Source of the DNA: HGW-17 sp964516435
GTDB lineage: Bacteria; Myxococcota_A; Polyangia; HGW-17
Reading direction: 5' to 3'
Assembly (NCBI GenBank): GCA_964516435.1
Contig: CAZEZP010000029.1
Coordinates: 15,887 to 79,886 of the forward strand
Length of the DNA: 64,000 nucleotides
The notes beneath the pieces were generated by a model. It ran no database searches. It saw only the letters and a program-made list of their open reading frames with translations, and had not been told where the DNA came from. The position numbers were made by a program, and so were the translations under genes. Below are positions 49,133-60,253 of the stretch, piece by piece (the stretch's first letter is position 1; every line of letters begins with the position of its first letter).

Positions 49133-50941
49133 TCATTTCACCTGGCCGAAGGGGGCGTACTCCTTGCCGCCGCCCTCGAAGAACTTGCCGTAGTATTCCA
49201 GGAAATTCAGACGCGCCGAATGCACCAGGCTGCCGATGATGGACATGGCGAAATTGAAGGCATGTCCGAAAACCAGCAGGATGGGGGCGAAAATCCAGCC
49301 CAGGCCGGGACGGGGCCCCACCATGGCCATGGCCATCTCATTGACCACCGACGCGATGATGGCCGAACTGAGCCCCAGGCCGAAGATGCGGGCATAACTC
49401 ATGACGTCGCCAAAAAGTCCGGCGACGTTGTAGATGCCCCACGCCCCGGCGCCCAGCCGCTTGGCGATGCTGGAACTGGTATCGGAAAATATGAACATCA
49501 CACCTATGCCCACGAGCGCCGGAACCAGATAGCGGGGGGCCAGCGTCCATTTGCTGATCATGAAGTAGCCGAATACCAGGATCGTCATCCAGCCCAGGGT
49601 GCACAGCGCCGTCTGGAACTGGCGGCGCTGGAGGCTGAGCACCAGTTTGATGACGTAGCCCACCATCACCTGGAAAACGCCTATCTTCAGCGCAAAATAG
49701 AAGAATTCCGTGGGTTTCTCCGCATAGGTGCGCAAAAGGAACGCGGACTGGATCGACTGCAGCGCCTGGAACCTGGGCAGCGACACGCCAAACACGCTGC
49801 CCAGCATCAGACCGATGACCAGCGTGAAGACGCCCAGGATCTGCAGCAGCCGGAAGAACGGCAGCATCGCAGCATTTTCTTTGAACTTGGAAACCAGAAA
49901 CGTGGCCAGCAGGAAGAGCAACAGCCCGTAGGCGCCATCCCCGAAGCAGAAACCAAAGAATGCCCCCATGAACGGGGCCACCAGGATCGTGGGATCCGGC
50001 TCCCGGTAATGGGGCAGGTTGAACATCTTGATGAGCGTTTCGAACGGGCGGATGAGCGGCCCGTTGGAAAAGGCGATGGGAACGTCGTCTTCCGGCGCCG
50101 GATCTTCGGCCACCACGACCGTCGTGGTGCCCGCGAAAGCCGAAAAGACCTCCTTCTCGCGGGCGGCCGGCGCGAACCCGAGCAACGCGAAAACGGGTCC
50201 GTCCGTCAAAAGGCCAGCCGTCACCCGCACGCGCGCGAGCCGGCTCTGCACCTCGCGCAGATACCGCTCGAACACGGGCAGATACGCGCTCAGTTCCCCC
50301 AGTTTCTCCTGCGCCTTGGCAATGCCTTCCCTGTGCTTGGCGATGAGTTTTTCCAGTTCCCGCAGCGAGCGGGACGGCAGCGGCATGCGATCGAACGGCG
50401 TTTCCTCGGGGGGCGTACCGGAAAAGATGGCGGTCACGCCGCGGTTCTGGGGCCCCGGCAACTCCACCACGCGATGCCAGAACGCCTTTTCGAGAAAGGC
50501 GCCGCCTTCGCGGGCCAGGTTCTTTTCGGTCGTGAGGTAGAAACGCACGAAAATGCCGTGTTCTTCCAGCAGGCGGACATCGGCGGGCTCGAATGCGCCC
50601 CACGGCTCGAGCGCCCGGTATTCCTTCTCCAGTTGGGACAGTTCCTGCTCCCACTGGTTCTTCTTCTGCAAGGTCTGGTCATGGATGCCCAGCAGTTCGG
50701 CCACATCGCCCTTTTCGCGCATTTCGGAGGGATTCTCCATCCCCGCGCGCACCCGGCGCAGCAGATCCACCACGCGCTGGGCGCGGGCCACCTCGGCCAC
50801 GAGTTCCGCCGGAGGCTCGGGCACCTGTTCGGCCAGATCCTGAACGTGCAAAAGCCCCAGTCCCTCCAGTTTCGCCACCGTCTCGTCCCGCCGTTCGAGC
50901 GGCCCGGCGAGATAGAATTTCCGCATCCTGACCAGGCTCAT
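49133..50941 (-). CDS. atpI: A/V-type ATP synthase subunit I (stator, a-subunit type)
   Basis: This 602-residue protein has a soluble N-terminal half with long charged helices that forms the peripheral stalk contact, followed by about seven to eight membrane helices from residue 340. PFMGAFFGFCFGDGAYG is the conserved TM start. The conserved Arg needed for ion transfer cannot be assigned with certainty here. ATG 50941 overlaps the atpD stop as ATGA. The rest of the operon order matches subunit I. Confidence 0.9.
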   Translation of the reverse strand: MSLVRMRKFYLAGPLERRDETVAKLEGLGLLHVQDLAEQVPEPPAELVAEVARAQRVVDLLRRVRAGMENPSEMREKGDVAELLGIHDQTLQKKNQWEQELSQLEKEYRALEPWGAFEPADVRLLEEHGIFVRFYLTTEKNLAREGGAFLEKAFWHRVVELPGPQNRGVTAIFSGTPPEETPFDRMPLPSRSLRELEKLIAKHREGIAKAQEKLGELSAYLPVFERYLREVQSRLARVRVTAGLLTDGPVFALLGFAPAAREKEVFSAFAGTTTVVVAEDPAPEDDVPIAFSNGPLIRPFETLIKMFNLPHYREPDPTILVAPFMGAFFGFCFGDGAYGLLLFLLATFLVSKFKENAAMLPFFRLLQILGVFTLVIGLMLGSVFGVSLPRFQALQSIQSAFLLRTYAEKPTEFFYFALKIGVFQVMVGYVIKLVLSLQRRQFQTALCTLGWMTILVFGYFMISKWTLAPRYLVPALVGIGVMFIFSDTSSSIAKRLGAGAWGIYNVAGLFGDVMSYARIFGLGLSSAIIASVVNEMAMAMVGPRPGLGWIFAPILLVFGHAFNFAMSIIGSLVHSARLNFLEYYGKFFEGGGKEYAPFGQVK

Positions 50942-51555
50942 GACGGTTCTCCTTGGGCCTTGCTCACGATCTTGTTCTTCGCGATCTTGGCCCGGCATAC
51001 GGCCGCGGTCTGCTGGTCGCCCAGATAGACCTTGATCTTGCGGATGTTCTCCCGCGTCTGCGGAATGAGGACCTTTTCATACAGGTTGATGCGCTGGGTG
51101 GTCTTGGTCAGTTCCTGCTCCAGCCGGTCGTGCTTCTCCTGCAGCACCCGGATGAGTTCGCGGCCGCTGATGGCCTTCTCGAAGAAGGCGAGCGCCGCAT
51201 CCAGAATCCACGGCGTAGCCGCCAGGCTGTAGGGCGCCCGCGAGAATATCACGCGGTCGAACACGGGCACCTTCACGCCGGCCACGTTGGCCGAATGCAC
51301 CGAGACCGCATCCACCTTGAGCAGTTCCCGGGCCACGGGCAGCATGCCCTGCAGGCGGGTCTTCCACTCCCGGGCATCGTCCAGGAGCGCCTGCTGGCGA
51401 TCGCGGGCCCGATCCAGTTCCTTGCGGGCGGCGGCCACCTCGGCCTGCAGCTGCTGCTTGCGCAGTTCCAGCGTGGGCAGAAACTCGAGATACAGTTTCA
51501 GGGACTGGTTCTGGTCCCGGAGACTGTTCTTGTTGAGCTTGATTTTCTCGGCCAT
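50938..51555 (-). CDS. atpD: A/V-type ATP synthase subunit D (central stalk)
   Basis: This 205-residue central-stalk subunit is mostly two long helices with the pattern KIKLNKNSLRDQNQSLKLYLEFL, then a globular middle and a C-terminal coiled-coil ending RVNLYEKVLIP-like (RINLYEKVLIPQTRENI), the signature of subunit D. The usual N-terminal LTKNSLR motif is partly present as LNKNSLR. It lies three bases after atpB. Confidence 0.9.
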   Translation of the reverse strand: MAEKIKLNKNSLRDQNQSLKLYLEFLPTLELRKQQLQAEVAAARKELDRARDRQQALLDDAREWKTRLQGMLPVARELLKVDAVSVHSANVAGVKVPVFDRVIFSRAPYSLAATPWILDAALAFFEKAISGRELIRVLQEKHDRLEQELTKTTQRINLYEKVLIPQTRENIRKIKVYLGDQQTAAVCRAKIAKNKIVSKAQGEPS

Positions 51556-51558
51556 GCC

Positions 51559-52866
51559 TTACGCTCCCTTGGGCCAGCGGGCGTCGATGATTTCCTTCTT
51601 GACGCCGATTTCCGAGCGGTCGAAACACTCGGCCATGGTCTTCCATCCGAGATCCAGCGCGTCGTTGAGCGGGATGTCCACCCGCAGATCCATGAAGCGC
51701 TTCTCGAACAGATCCGCATAGCGCAAATATTTCTCGTCGGTTTCGGTCTTTTCGAAGCCCATGGAGATTTTCTTCTTGGACTCCAGCGCCTTGGCGTACA
51801 GGCGGATCATGGCGTTCATCACCGCCCCGTGGTCGTCGCGGGTGACCTTGCCGATGACCAGTTGCTTCAGGCGGGAAAGCGAACCGAACGGATTGATCAC
51901 GCCGTTCTTCAGATAGTACTGTCCTTCCGTGATGTAGCCCGTGTTGTCGGGCACCGGATGCGTGACGTCGCCGCCGGGCATGGTGGTGACGGCCAGGATC
52001 GTGATGGAGCCCGCCCCATCGAAATCGACGGCCTTCTCATACCGGGAAGCCAGATCCGAATACAGCGAGCCGGGATAGCCCAGGTTCGAAGGCACCTGCT
52101 CCATGGCCACCGAGATTTCCTTGAGCGCGTCGGCGAACGCGGTCATGTCGGTGAGCAGCACCAGCACGCGCTTGCCCTCGATACCGAACTGCTCGGCCAC
52201 GGCCAGCGCCATGTCCGGCACCAGCAGGCGCTCCACCACGGGGTCCGCCGCCGTGTGCACGAACATCACCGTGCGGTCCATGACGCCGCCTTCCTCGAAC
52301 TTGCGGCGGAACCCGATATACTCGTCGAACTTGAGCCCGATGCCGCCCAGGATGACCACGTCTGCCTTGGCCTGCAGGGCAATGCGGGCCAGCAGTTCGT
52401 TGTAGGGTTCGCCCGGCGTGGAGAAGATGGGCAGTTTCTGGCTCTCCACCAGCGGGTTGAAGATGTCGATCATGGGGATGCGCGTCTCGATGAAGTTGCG
52501 GGGCACGATGCGCTTGACCGGGTTCACCGACGGGCCGCCGATGTCGGTCTCCTGCGCATGGGCGACCGGCGGCTTGCCGTCGATGGGCTGGCCCGACCCC
52601 GAAAAGATGCGCCCGAGCAGTTCCTCGGAGTAGGGCACCCGCATGGGATGGCCCAGAAAGCGCACGGAGGCGCGGTTGGAAAGTCCCTTGGCGCCGGCGA
52701 ATACCTGCAGGGACACCTTGGTGCCGTCGATACGGATGACCTGGGCCAGCGAGGTATCCCCGTTGTGGTTGGTGATGGCCGCCAGTTCCCGATACGACAC
52801 GCCCTCGGCGTGCAGTTCGATGATGTCGCCGATGATGTTGGTGATTTGGGTATATTCCTTAAACAA
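51559..52866 (-). CDS. atpB: A/V-type ATP synthase subunit B (non-catalytic)
   Basis: This 435-residue subunit lacks the Walker A lysine motif of subunit A and so is the regulatory nucleotide subunit. I chose a TTG at 52866, eight bases after GGAGG, because the product then begins FKEYTQITNIIGD, the usual start; the gene overlaps the atpA stop. Conserved features are SGSGQPIDG, FSTPGEPYNELLARI and SLSRLKQLVIGK, and it ends DARWPKGA. GTG 52875 is an alternative start. Confidence 0.92.
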   Translation of the reverse strand: MFKEYTQITNIIGDIIELHAEGVSYRELAAITNHNGDTSLAQVIRIDGTKVSLQVFAGAKGLSNRASVRFLGHPMRVPYSEELLGRIFSGSGQPIDGKPPVAHAQETDIGGPSVNPVKRIVPRNFIETRIPMIDIFNPLVESQKLPIFSTPGEPYNELLARIALQAKADVVILGGIGLKFDEYIGFRRKFEEGGVMDRTVMFVHTAADPVVERLLVPDMALAVAEQFGIEGKRVLVLLTDMTAFADALKEISVAMEQVPSNLGYPGSLYSDLASRYEKAVDFDGAGSITILAVTTMPGGDVTHPVPDNTGYITEGQYYLKNGVINPFGSLSRLKQLVIGKVTRDDHGAVMNAMIRLYAKALESKKKISMGFEKTETDEKYLRYADLFEKRFMDLRVDIPLNDALDLGWKTMAECFDRSEIGVKKEIIDARWPKGA

Positions 52867-54637
52867 GGCGGCCACCTCCCGAAACGATGGTTTCTTCGAT
52901 CTGGCTGACGAGTTTCGCGTACTCCGGAGACCCTTCGGCCGCGTAGTTCTTCTGGTAGAAGCGGTCCTGCAGTTCCACGAAGAAGCGGCGGGCATCGGCC
53001 TTGGACTCGAACGTGAACGGCGTCGTGATGGCCTTGTAGAGCAGTTTGAAATCCGCCACCTGCCGTTCGATGGACGCCGCGCAGTCCACCTCGTCGAAGG
53101 CGTTCTGCTGGAGGTAGGTGAAGTCGAGCATCTCGCTCTTGAGATAGACCACGAGATCCTCGATGGAAATGCCCTCCTCGCCCACGACGGTCATCATCTT
53201 GCCGACTTCCGCCCCGCGCTGCAGCAGTTCGGCTGCCTCGTGCACCATGCGGGTCCACTCGCGGTCCAGGTTGCGGTTGAGCGAATCGGCCATCTGGTCG
53301 ATATACAACGAATAACTGTCGAGCGGGTCGATGGCGGGGAATTTGCGCTCGTCGGAGCGCTTGCGGGAGAGACCGAGGAAGGCGCCCACGACCTTGAGCG
53401 TGGCCTGGGTCACCGGCTCCTCGAAGTTGCCGCCCGCGGGAGAGACCGTGCCGATCAGCGTCACGGCGCCGCGGGCATCGTTGTGCAACTGCACCAGTCC
53501 CGCACGCTCGTAGAGGCCGGCGATGCGGCTTTCGAGATAGGCAGGGAACGCCTCCTCGCCCGGGATTTCCTCCAGGCGCCCGGACATCTCGCGCATGGCC
53601 TGCGCCCAGCGCGACGTGGAGTCGGCCAGCACCAGCACGTCCAGCCCCATCTGCCGGTAGTACTCGCCCAGCGTGATGCCGGTGTACACGGAGGCCTCGC
53701 GGGCGGCCACCGGCATCGAAGACGTGTTGCAGATGATGATGGTGCGGTCCATGAGCGAACCGCCCGTCTTGGGATCCTTCATGTGCGGGAACTCGTGGAT
53801 CAGTTCCACGACCTCGCCCGCGCGCTCGCCGCAGGCCACCACGATGACCAGATCCACGCTGGAATACTTGGAAATCAGATGCTGCAGAACGGTCTTGCCC
53901 GCGCCGAACGGCCCCGGGATGCAGGCCGTGCCGCCGCGGCTGATGGGGAACATGGTGTCGATGATGCGCTGGCGCGTGATGAGCAGTTCCTCGGGATAGA
54001 TGCGCTCCTTGTACGCCTTGATGGCCTTCTTCACGGGCCATTCCTGCGACATGGCCACGGGGATCACCTTCCCGTTGAGATCCAGTTCGGCCACCGTTTC
54101 GGTGACGGGATATTCCCCGGCCGGAAGGATCTTCCGGACGGTCGCCTGGCCATGCATGCCCAGGGGCGCCAGCACCCGGTGCTTGACAAATTTCTCGGGG
54201 ACCTCGCCGAGCCAGGCGCCGGCCCGCACGCGATCGCCCACGGCGACCAGCGGAGTCCAGGCCCACTTCGCCTTCCGGTCGATGGCGTCCTTGTACTGGC
54301 CGCGCTGCAGGAAGAAGTTCTGGCGGTTCTCCAGCAGCGTGAGCGGATTCTGCAGGCCGTCGTAAATCTGCCCCAGCAGGCCGGGGCCCAGTTCCACGGC
54401 CAGCATGTTGCCCGTGAACTCGACGGGCATGCCCACGGCGATGCCGGTGGTGTCCTCGAATACCTGCAGGAAGCAGCGTTTGCCGATGACCTTGATGACT
54501 TCGGATTTCAGCCGGGCGTCCGGCAGCCTGACGAAGGCCACCTCGTTCTGCACGACGCTTCCCGAATCGATCTCGACGGCCACCATGTTGCCGTTGATGC
54601 CAACTACATGTCCGGTTGTGGTTGAGGAATCGATCAA
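52859..54637 (-). CDS. atpA: A/V-type ATP synthase subunit A (catalytic)
   Basis: This 592-residue catalytic subunit has Walker A GPFGAGKTVLQH and catalytic Glu in ACGERAGEVVEL, with VLADSTSRWAQAMRE and ISPAGGNFEEPVT-like segments typical of A/V-type enzymes. The start is TTG 54637, overlapping the upstream stop as TTGA with GGAGG seven bases before. The non-homologous insertion of V-type A subunits (about residues 115-190) is present, separating it from F-type beta. Confidence 0.95.
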   Translation of the reverse strand: MIDSSTTTGHVVGINGNMVAVEIDSGSVVQNEVAFVRLPDARLKSEVIKVIGKRCFLQVFEDTTGIAVGMPVEFTGNMLAVELGPGLLGQIYDGLQNPLTLLENRQNFFLQRGQYKDAIDRKAKWAWTPLVAVGDRVRAGAWLGEVPEKFVKHRVLAPLGMHGQATVRKILPAGEYPVTETVAELDLNGKVIPVAMSQEWPVKKAIKAYKERIYPEELLITRQRIIDTMFPISRGGTACIPGPFGAGKTVLQHLISKYSSVDLVIVVACGERAGEVVELIHEFPHMKDPKTGGSLMDRTIIICNTSSMPVAAREASVYTGITLGEYYRQMGLDVLVLADSTSRWAQAMREMSGRLEEIPGEEAFPAYLESRIAGLYERAGLVQLHNDARGAVTLIGTVSPAGGNFEEPVTQATLKVVGAFLGLSRKRSDERKFPAIDPLDSYSLYIDQMADSLNRNLDREWTRMVHEAAELLQRGAEVGKMMTVVGEEGISIEDLVVYLKSEMLDFTYLQQNAFDEVDCAASIERQVADFKLLYKAITTPFTFESKADARRFFVELQDRFYQKNYAAEGSPEYAKLVSQIEETIVSGGGRLV

Positions 54638-55344
54638 GCGAACACCTCCAGCATGGTTTCAGGGTCGGTTTCTTCGGTCACACGCCAGGCATCCAGCACC
54701 AGCGCGCTGGCCAGGTACGCCAGGACGGCATCGATGGAAAACGGGTCGATGCCCTCGATTTCCTGGTAGAAGGCCAGCCGCTCACGGTCCAGGACGCGTT
54801 CGCGGGCCTGGGGGTCGGGGGCCTCGGCCGCACGCAGCGCCGCGGCCTGATACTGCGCCGCGCCTTCTCCGCCGGCCACCATGGCCAGGTCGGGGTCGAT
54901 GCTCATCTGCTCGGCCCGCAGCCGCGCCACCGCGTTGCGCAGGCCGGTCTCCACTTCCACGAAACAGGAAAGGAAATGATTGCCATGCTTTTCGGCGATG
55001 GCGGCCAACTGCGCAAAATAGGCGTTCCACAGACGAGCCACCTGCTGGGCCGGCTGCAGGCTTTCCTCCGACCGCAGGATTTCATCGAGGAAGACCGGCA
55101 GATCCTGGCGCGCATCCCACTGCTCGCGGGTGCACGTGCCGCGGGGATCGAAATGGGAGCGTCCCAGCAGGATACTCTCGGCATTGGCCGTATCGATGAA
55201 CCACAGCAGGGCCTGCACCAGTTCGGCATCGGCGCCGTCCACCTCGTCGAGGATGTCCTGAACGATCTCGGGCAGCGGCGCCGGCGGCGGCCCGAAGCCT
55301 TCCGGAAGGGGGGGCAGAGCGGTGACCAGGCGGTAGTATTTCAC
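54634..55344 (-). CDS. DUF2764-type protein of the V-ATPase operon
   Basis: This 236-residue protein lies between atpE and atpA, where subunit C normally stands in A/V-type operons. It has the arrangement and opening motif (KYYRLVTALPPLPE) that I associate with the DUF2764 family, found in such operons in Bacteroidetes and spirochaetes. Predicted helices, a few conserved Trp and Asp residues, and no membrane helix fit a peripheral subunit. I chose GTG 55344, with AGGGGG just upstream. A role as the C/d-type rotor linker is an inference from position. Its end overlaps the atpA start. Confidence 0.7.
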   Translation of the reverse strand: MKYYRLVTALPPLPEGFGPPPAPLPEIVQDILDEVDGADAELVQALLWFIDTANAESILLGRSHFDPRGTCTREQWDARQDLPVFLDEILRSEESLQPAQQVARLWNAYFAQLAAIAEKHGNHFLSCFVEVETGLRNAVARLRAEQMSIDPDLAMVAGGEGAAQYQAAALRAAEAPDPQARERVLDRERLAFYQEIEGIDPFSIDAVLAYLASALVLDAWRVTEETDPETMLEVFA

Positions 55345-55357
55345 GGGCGCCCCCTCG

Positions 55358-55984
55358 TCATTCCTGGCTGGCAAAGAACAGGCTGCGGAACTTGGGCGAA
55401 ACGAACTTCACGAACATCTCGCGCAATCCCTCGTCCGTAAGGTCATAGACATATCCCTGTCCCGACGGGCCGATCTTGAATCCGTAGCGGATGTTGTCAT
55501 CGAACTGTACCGTGACGCCGCCGCCCGCCGTGAGAAGTTTCATCTTGGCGATGAACGCCGCGCCCAACTGTTCCCGCATGGCTTCCGGCAGAATGATGTC
55601 GAGGTTGGCATTCTTGAACTGGTTGGCCGCGAATCCCTTGATCATCTCGGCCACGACCTTCTCCAGGTGGGCCGGATTGGACAGCAACTGGGAAAGCGCC
55701 TCGTCCACGACCGGAACCACCATGGATTTTTCGATGGCGGCCTTGAACGCCGCCAGCGCCGTGCGGGCCGTGCGCTCCATTTCCACCTGCAACTGCTCCC
55801 GCAGTTTCTGGGCTTCGGCCTCCGCCTGGTTCACGATTTTCTTTGCCTTGGCAGTGGCCTCGATTTCGATGGTCTCGGCGTCGGACTCGGCCTTCTCCTT
55901 GATGCGGGCGGCCTCGGCGCGGGCGGCCTCGATGCCTTCGCTCTTGAGTTTTTCGATGACTTCTTGAAGAGAATCGGATGACAT
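55358..55984 (-). CDS. atpE: A/V-type ATP synthase subunit E (peripheral stalk)
   Basis: This 208-residue protein starts with a long charged helix rich in Ala, Glu and Lys (about 1-95, EKLKSEGIEAARAEAARIKE and so on), forming the coiled coil of the peripheral stalk, followed by a globular C-terminal domain (110-200). GGGAGG lies before its ATG. It is the first gene of the leftward ATP synthase operon. Subunits C, F, G and H were not identified, which is common in shortened bacterial V-type operons. Confidence 0.85.
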   Translation of the reverse strand: MSSDSLQEVIEKLKSEGIEAARAEAARIKEKAESDAETIEIEATAKAKKIVNQAEAEAQKLREQLQVEMERTARTALAAFKAAIEKSMVVPVVDEALSQLLSNPAHLEKVVAEMIKGFAANQFKNANLDIILPEAMREQLGAAFIAKMKLLTAGGGVTVQFDDNIRYGFKIGPSGQGYVYDLTDEGLREMFVKFVSPKFRSLFFASQE

Positions 55985-56158
55985 GTCGCCTCCCTCGAGA
56001 AATGCGCGTGCATACTAACCCAGACGGCGCGTCAATCAAGCAAAAAGTGAAACACCCGTTTCCGAAAGCGGCCGCAGAAGGCGGATTTTTCCGGCCGGCC
56101 AGCCTTTTTCCCCCCGGCTTCGGGATCTTCAGGCGAAAGGTTTTCCTGGAAGAACGGG

Positions 56159-57127
56159 TCAGTCGCCCAGCACGTAGGCGAAGATGAGCGGCGCCACGAT
56201 CGTGGCGTCGGAATGGATGTTGAACTTGGGCGTGTTCACGTCCAGTTTGAACCACGTGATCTTCTCGTTGGGAACCGCGCCGGAATAGCCGCCGTAGGAC
56301 ACGTCGGCGTCCGTGATCTGGGCGAAATATCCCCAGAGCTTGGTCTGCTTGAGCTCCATGTCCTGGATGATGAGCGGCACGGCGCAGATGGCGAAGTCGC
56401 CGGCGATCCCGCCACCGATCTGGAAGAAGCCGATCTGGCACTTCTTCTCGTTTTCCAGATACCAGTTCACGAGTTGCTCCATCTGCTCGGTGCCGGTCTT
56501 GACCATCAGGTGGTGCGGCAGTTCCTTCATGATGACGTGCGCCGCGAAGATGTTGCCCGTGGTGGAGTCCTCGAAACCCGGCGAAAACACGGGAATGTCC
56601 ATCTCGTGGGCCGCCAGCAGCCAACTCTCCTCGGGCGGCACCTGATAGTACGGCTCCAGCACGCGGTCGCGGAACAACTGGCGCAGGTATTCGTACGGGG
56701 TGTAACGCTCGCCCTTTTCGGCGGCCGCCTTCCAGCGCTCGAGCAGGGCATCCTCCATGTGGCGGATGACCGTCTCGGGAATGGCGGTATCGGTGACGCG
56801 GTTGAAGCCGCGGTCGCGGATTTCCAGTTCCTGCTGCGGGGTCAGGCAGTGGTAGTTGGGCAGATATTCGTATTCCTTGCGAGCCACGAGGTTGAACACG
56901 TCCTCCTCGAGGTTGGCGGCCGTGCAGGAAATGGCGTGCACCTTGCCCGCGCGGATCATGCGCGCCAGGATGACGCCCAGTTCGCCCGAGCTCATGGCGC
57001 CGGCCAGCGTGACCATCATCTTGTTGCCGCCCTCGACGAAGGACTTGTACGCCTTGGCCGCGTCCAGCGTCTCGCGCGCGTTGTAATGGCGAAAATGCTT
57101 TTCCATGAATGCAGAAACGGAACCCAT
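56159..57127 (-). CDS. Deoxyhypusine-synthase-family protein lacking the catalytic lysine
   Basis: This 322-residue protein starts at ATG 57127 after AAGGAGG. Family hallmarks include TLAGAMSSGELGVIL near residue 40, PVFSPGFEDSTTGN and SYGGYSGAVPNEKITW. In true deoxyhypusine synthase the active-site Lys sits in GGGxxKH; here that segment reads GGGIAGDFAICAVPLI with no Lys, so the classic transfer chemistry to eIF5A is not expected (bacteria also lack eIF5A). Bacterial members of this family include homospermidine synthases and uncharacterised Lys-less types, and this belongs to the latter. NAD binding residues appear kept. It is separated from ftsH by about 340 bases and divergent. Confidence 0.85.
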   Translation of the reverse strand: MGSVSAFMEKHFRHYNARETLDAAKAYKSFVEGGNKMMVTLAGAMSSGELGVILARMIRAGKVHAISCTAANLEEDVFNLVARKEYEYLPNYHCLTPQQELEIRDRGFNRVTDTAIPETVIRHMEDALLERWKAAAEKGERYTPYEYLRQLFRDRVLEPYYQVPPEESWLLAAHEMDIPVFSPGFEDSTTGNIFAAHVIMKELPHHLMVKTGTEQMEQLVNWYLENEKKCQIGFFQIGGGIAGDFAICAVPLIIQDMELKQTKLWGYFAQITDADVSYGGYSGAVPNEKITWFKLDVNTPKFNIHSDATIVAPLIFAYVLGD

Positions 57128-57393
57128 GCGAAAACCTCCTTCCTTCCGGGCGCCGGGGTACCACAAACCGCCTGGATTGGCAATTCCCTCCTTCGGGCCA
57201 TGCGATTTTTTCAAATATTCATTCAGCGCCATGAACGCGCGCCATTCCGCTGGAAACCGCGCCGGGAAGAACGCGGGCGAAGGCATCGGAACCCCGGGGC
57301 GCCAGCTGCAGGGAAACCGCACGGCAAGAGGCTGCAAGCCGGCTTCCCGAGGACCGGCCATACGGCATTTTTGCGCTCTTTTCAGGAAAAGCG
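57128..57393. other. Intergenic region upstream of ftsH
   Basis: With the promoter region beyond it, about 340 bases lie between the two divergent genes. No supported gene is seen on either strand. The region near 57361-57420 is A/T-richer and holds the possible ftsH promoter. Confidence 0.5.
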
Positions 57394-57422
57394 TTGACAA
57401 TCGGAGACAATTCATTAAAGGA
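57394..57422 (+). promoter_or_regulatory. Possible ftsH promoter
   Basis: A perfect TTGACA (57394-57399) lies about 70 bases upstream of the ftsH start. No convincing -10 follows at 17 bases; TAAAGG at 16 is the best weak match. Confidence 0.35.
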
Positions 57423-57465
57423 AAGGGGGTCCGTGTTCGCCTGAACCGGGCAGAGGTCTTCTTCC

Positions 57466-59319
<1,854 letters not shown>

Positions 59320-59346
59320 TTCCCTCCTTTCCGAACCGTTCGTTTC

Positions 59347-60222
59347 ATGGCATCCGGATTTCCGACCTTCGCTCCCTGGAACCTTCAAGGACATACGCTG
59401 TCCTTCGAGGCGCCCGTGTGGATGGCCATCGTCAACGTCACGCCGGATTCATTCTATGATGGGGGCTCTCACCTCGACCCCGAACGGGCGGTGGAATTCG
59501 CGCTGCAAAGCGCCGCCGCCGGTGCGGTCCTCCTCGACGTGGGCGGAGAGAGTTCGCGTCCCGGCGCTCCGCCCGTGCCGGCGGAAGAGGAAATCCGCCG
59601 GATCCTGCCGGTCGTCCACGAACTGGCCGAGCGGGGATTGCTCGTCTCCGTGGACACCACCAAGGCGATCGTGGCCGAAGCCGCCCTCGACGCCGGTGCC
59701 TGCATCGTCAACGACATCTCGGGAGGCGTGATGGATCCGGAAATCCTGGATGTGGCAGCGGATCACGGCGCGGCCATGGTGCTACAGCACATGCGCGGCA
59801 CGCCGGCCACCATGCAGAAGGACATCCGCTTCACGGACGTGGTGGCCGAGGTCTGCGCGGAACTCGTGGAGCGCAAGGAACGCGCCGTGGCCCGCGGCGT
59901 GGACGAACGCCGCATCCTGGTGGATCCCGGCATCGGATTCGGCAAGACGGCCGAACAGAACATCCGCCTGTTGGCGGCCGGGCACGTCTTCGCCCGCGCA
60001 TGCGAGTCCCCCGTGCTCATGGGTCCCTCCAACAAATCGTTCATCGGGCATCTCACCGGTGCGCCCGTCGAAAAACGCCTCGGCGGCACCGTCGCCGCCT
60101 GCCTGGCGGCCTGGCTCCACGGCGCGCACGTGCTGCGCGTGCATGATGTGGCATCCCTGGCGCAGGCGTTCACGATCTTTTCCGCCATCGAATCCGCCGG
60201 CGGTGGCAGAACCCGCTCCTGA
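59347..60222 (+). CDS. folP: Dihydropteroate synthase
   Basis: This 291-residue enzyme joins 4-aminobenzoate to the pterin diphosphate in folate synthesis. The motifs are NVTPDSFYDGG near residue 30, GAVLLDVGGESSRPGA, VSVDTTKAIVAEAAL, NDISGG, LVDPGIGFGKT and RVHDV near the end. The ATG at 59347 lies 27 bases after ftsH, with weak ribosome-binding sequence. FtsH followed by FolP is a common pair. It is convergent with tilS. Confidence 0.95.
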   Translation: MASGFPTFAPWNLQGHTLSFEAPVWMAIVNVTPDSFYDGGSHLDPERAVEFALQSAAAGAVLLDVGGESSRPGAPPVPAEEEIRRILPVVHELAERGLLVSVDTTKAIVAEAALDAGACIVNDISGGVMDPEILDVAADHGAAMVLQHMRGTPATMQKDIRFTDVVAEVCAELVERKERAVARGVDERRILVDPGIGFGKTAEQNIRLLAAGHVFARACESPVLMGPSNKSFIGHLTGAPVEKRLGGTVAACLAAWLHGAHVLRVHDVASLAQAFTIFSAIESAGGGRTRS

Positions 60223-60253
60223 CCGTGCCCTGACCTCTCCCTGCATCGGAAAC

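Noticed and set aside
50953..52908. Rightward open frame of about 650 codons opposite the ATP synthase genes
   Set aside because: The opposite strand encodes well-conserved atpB and atpD.
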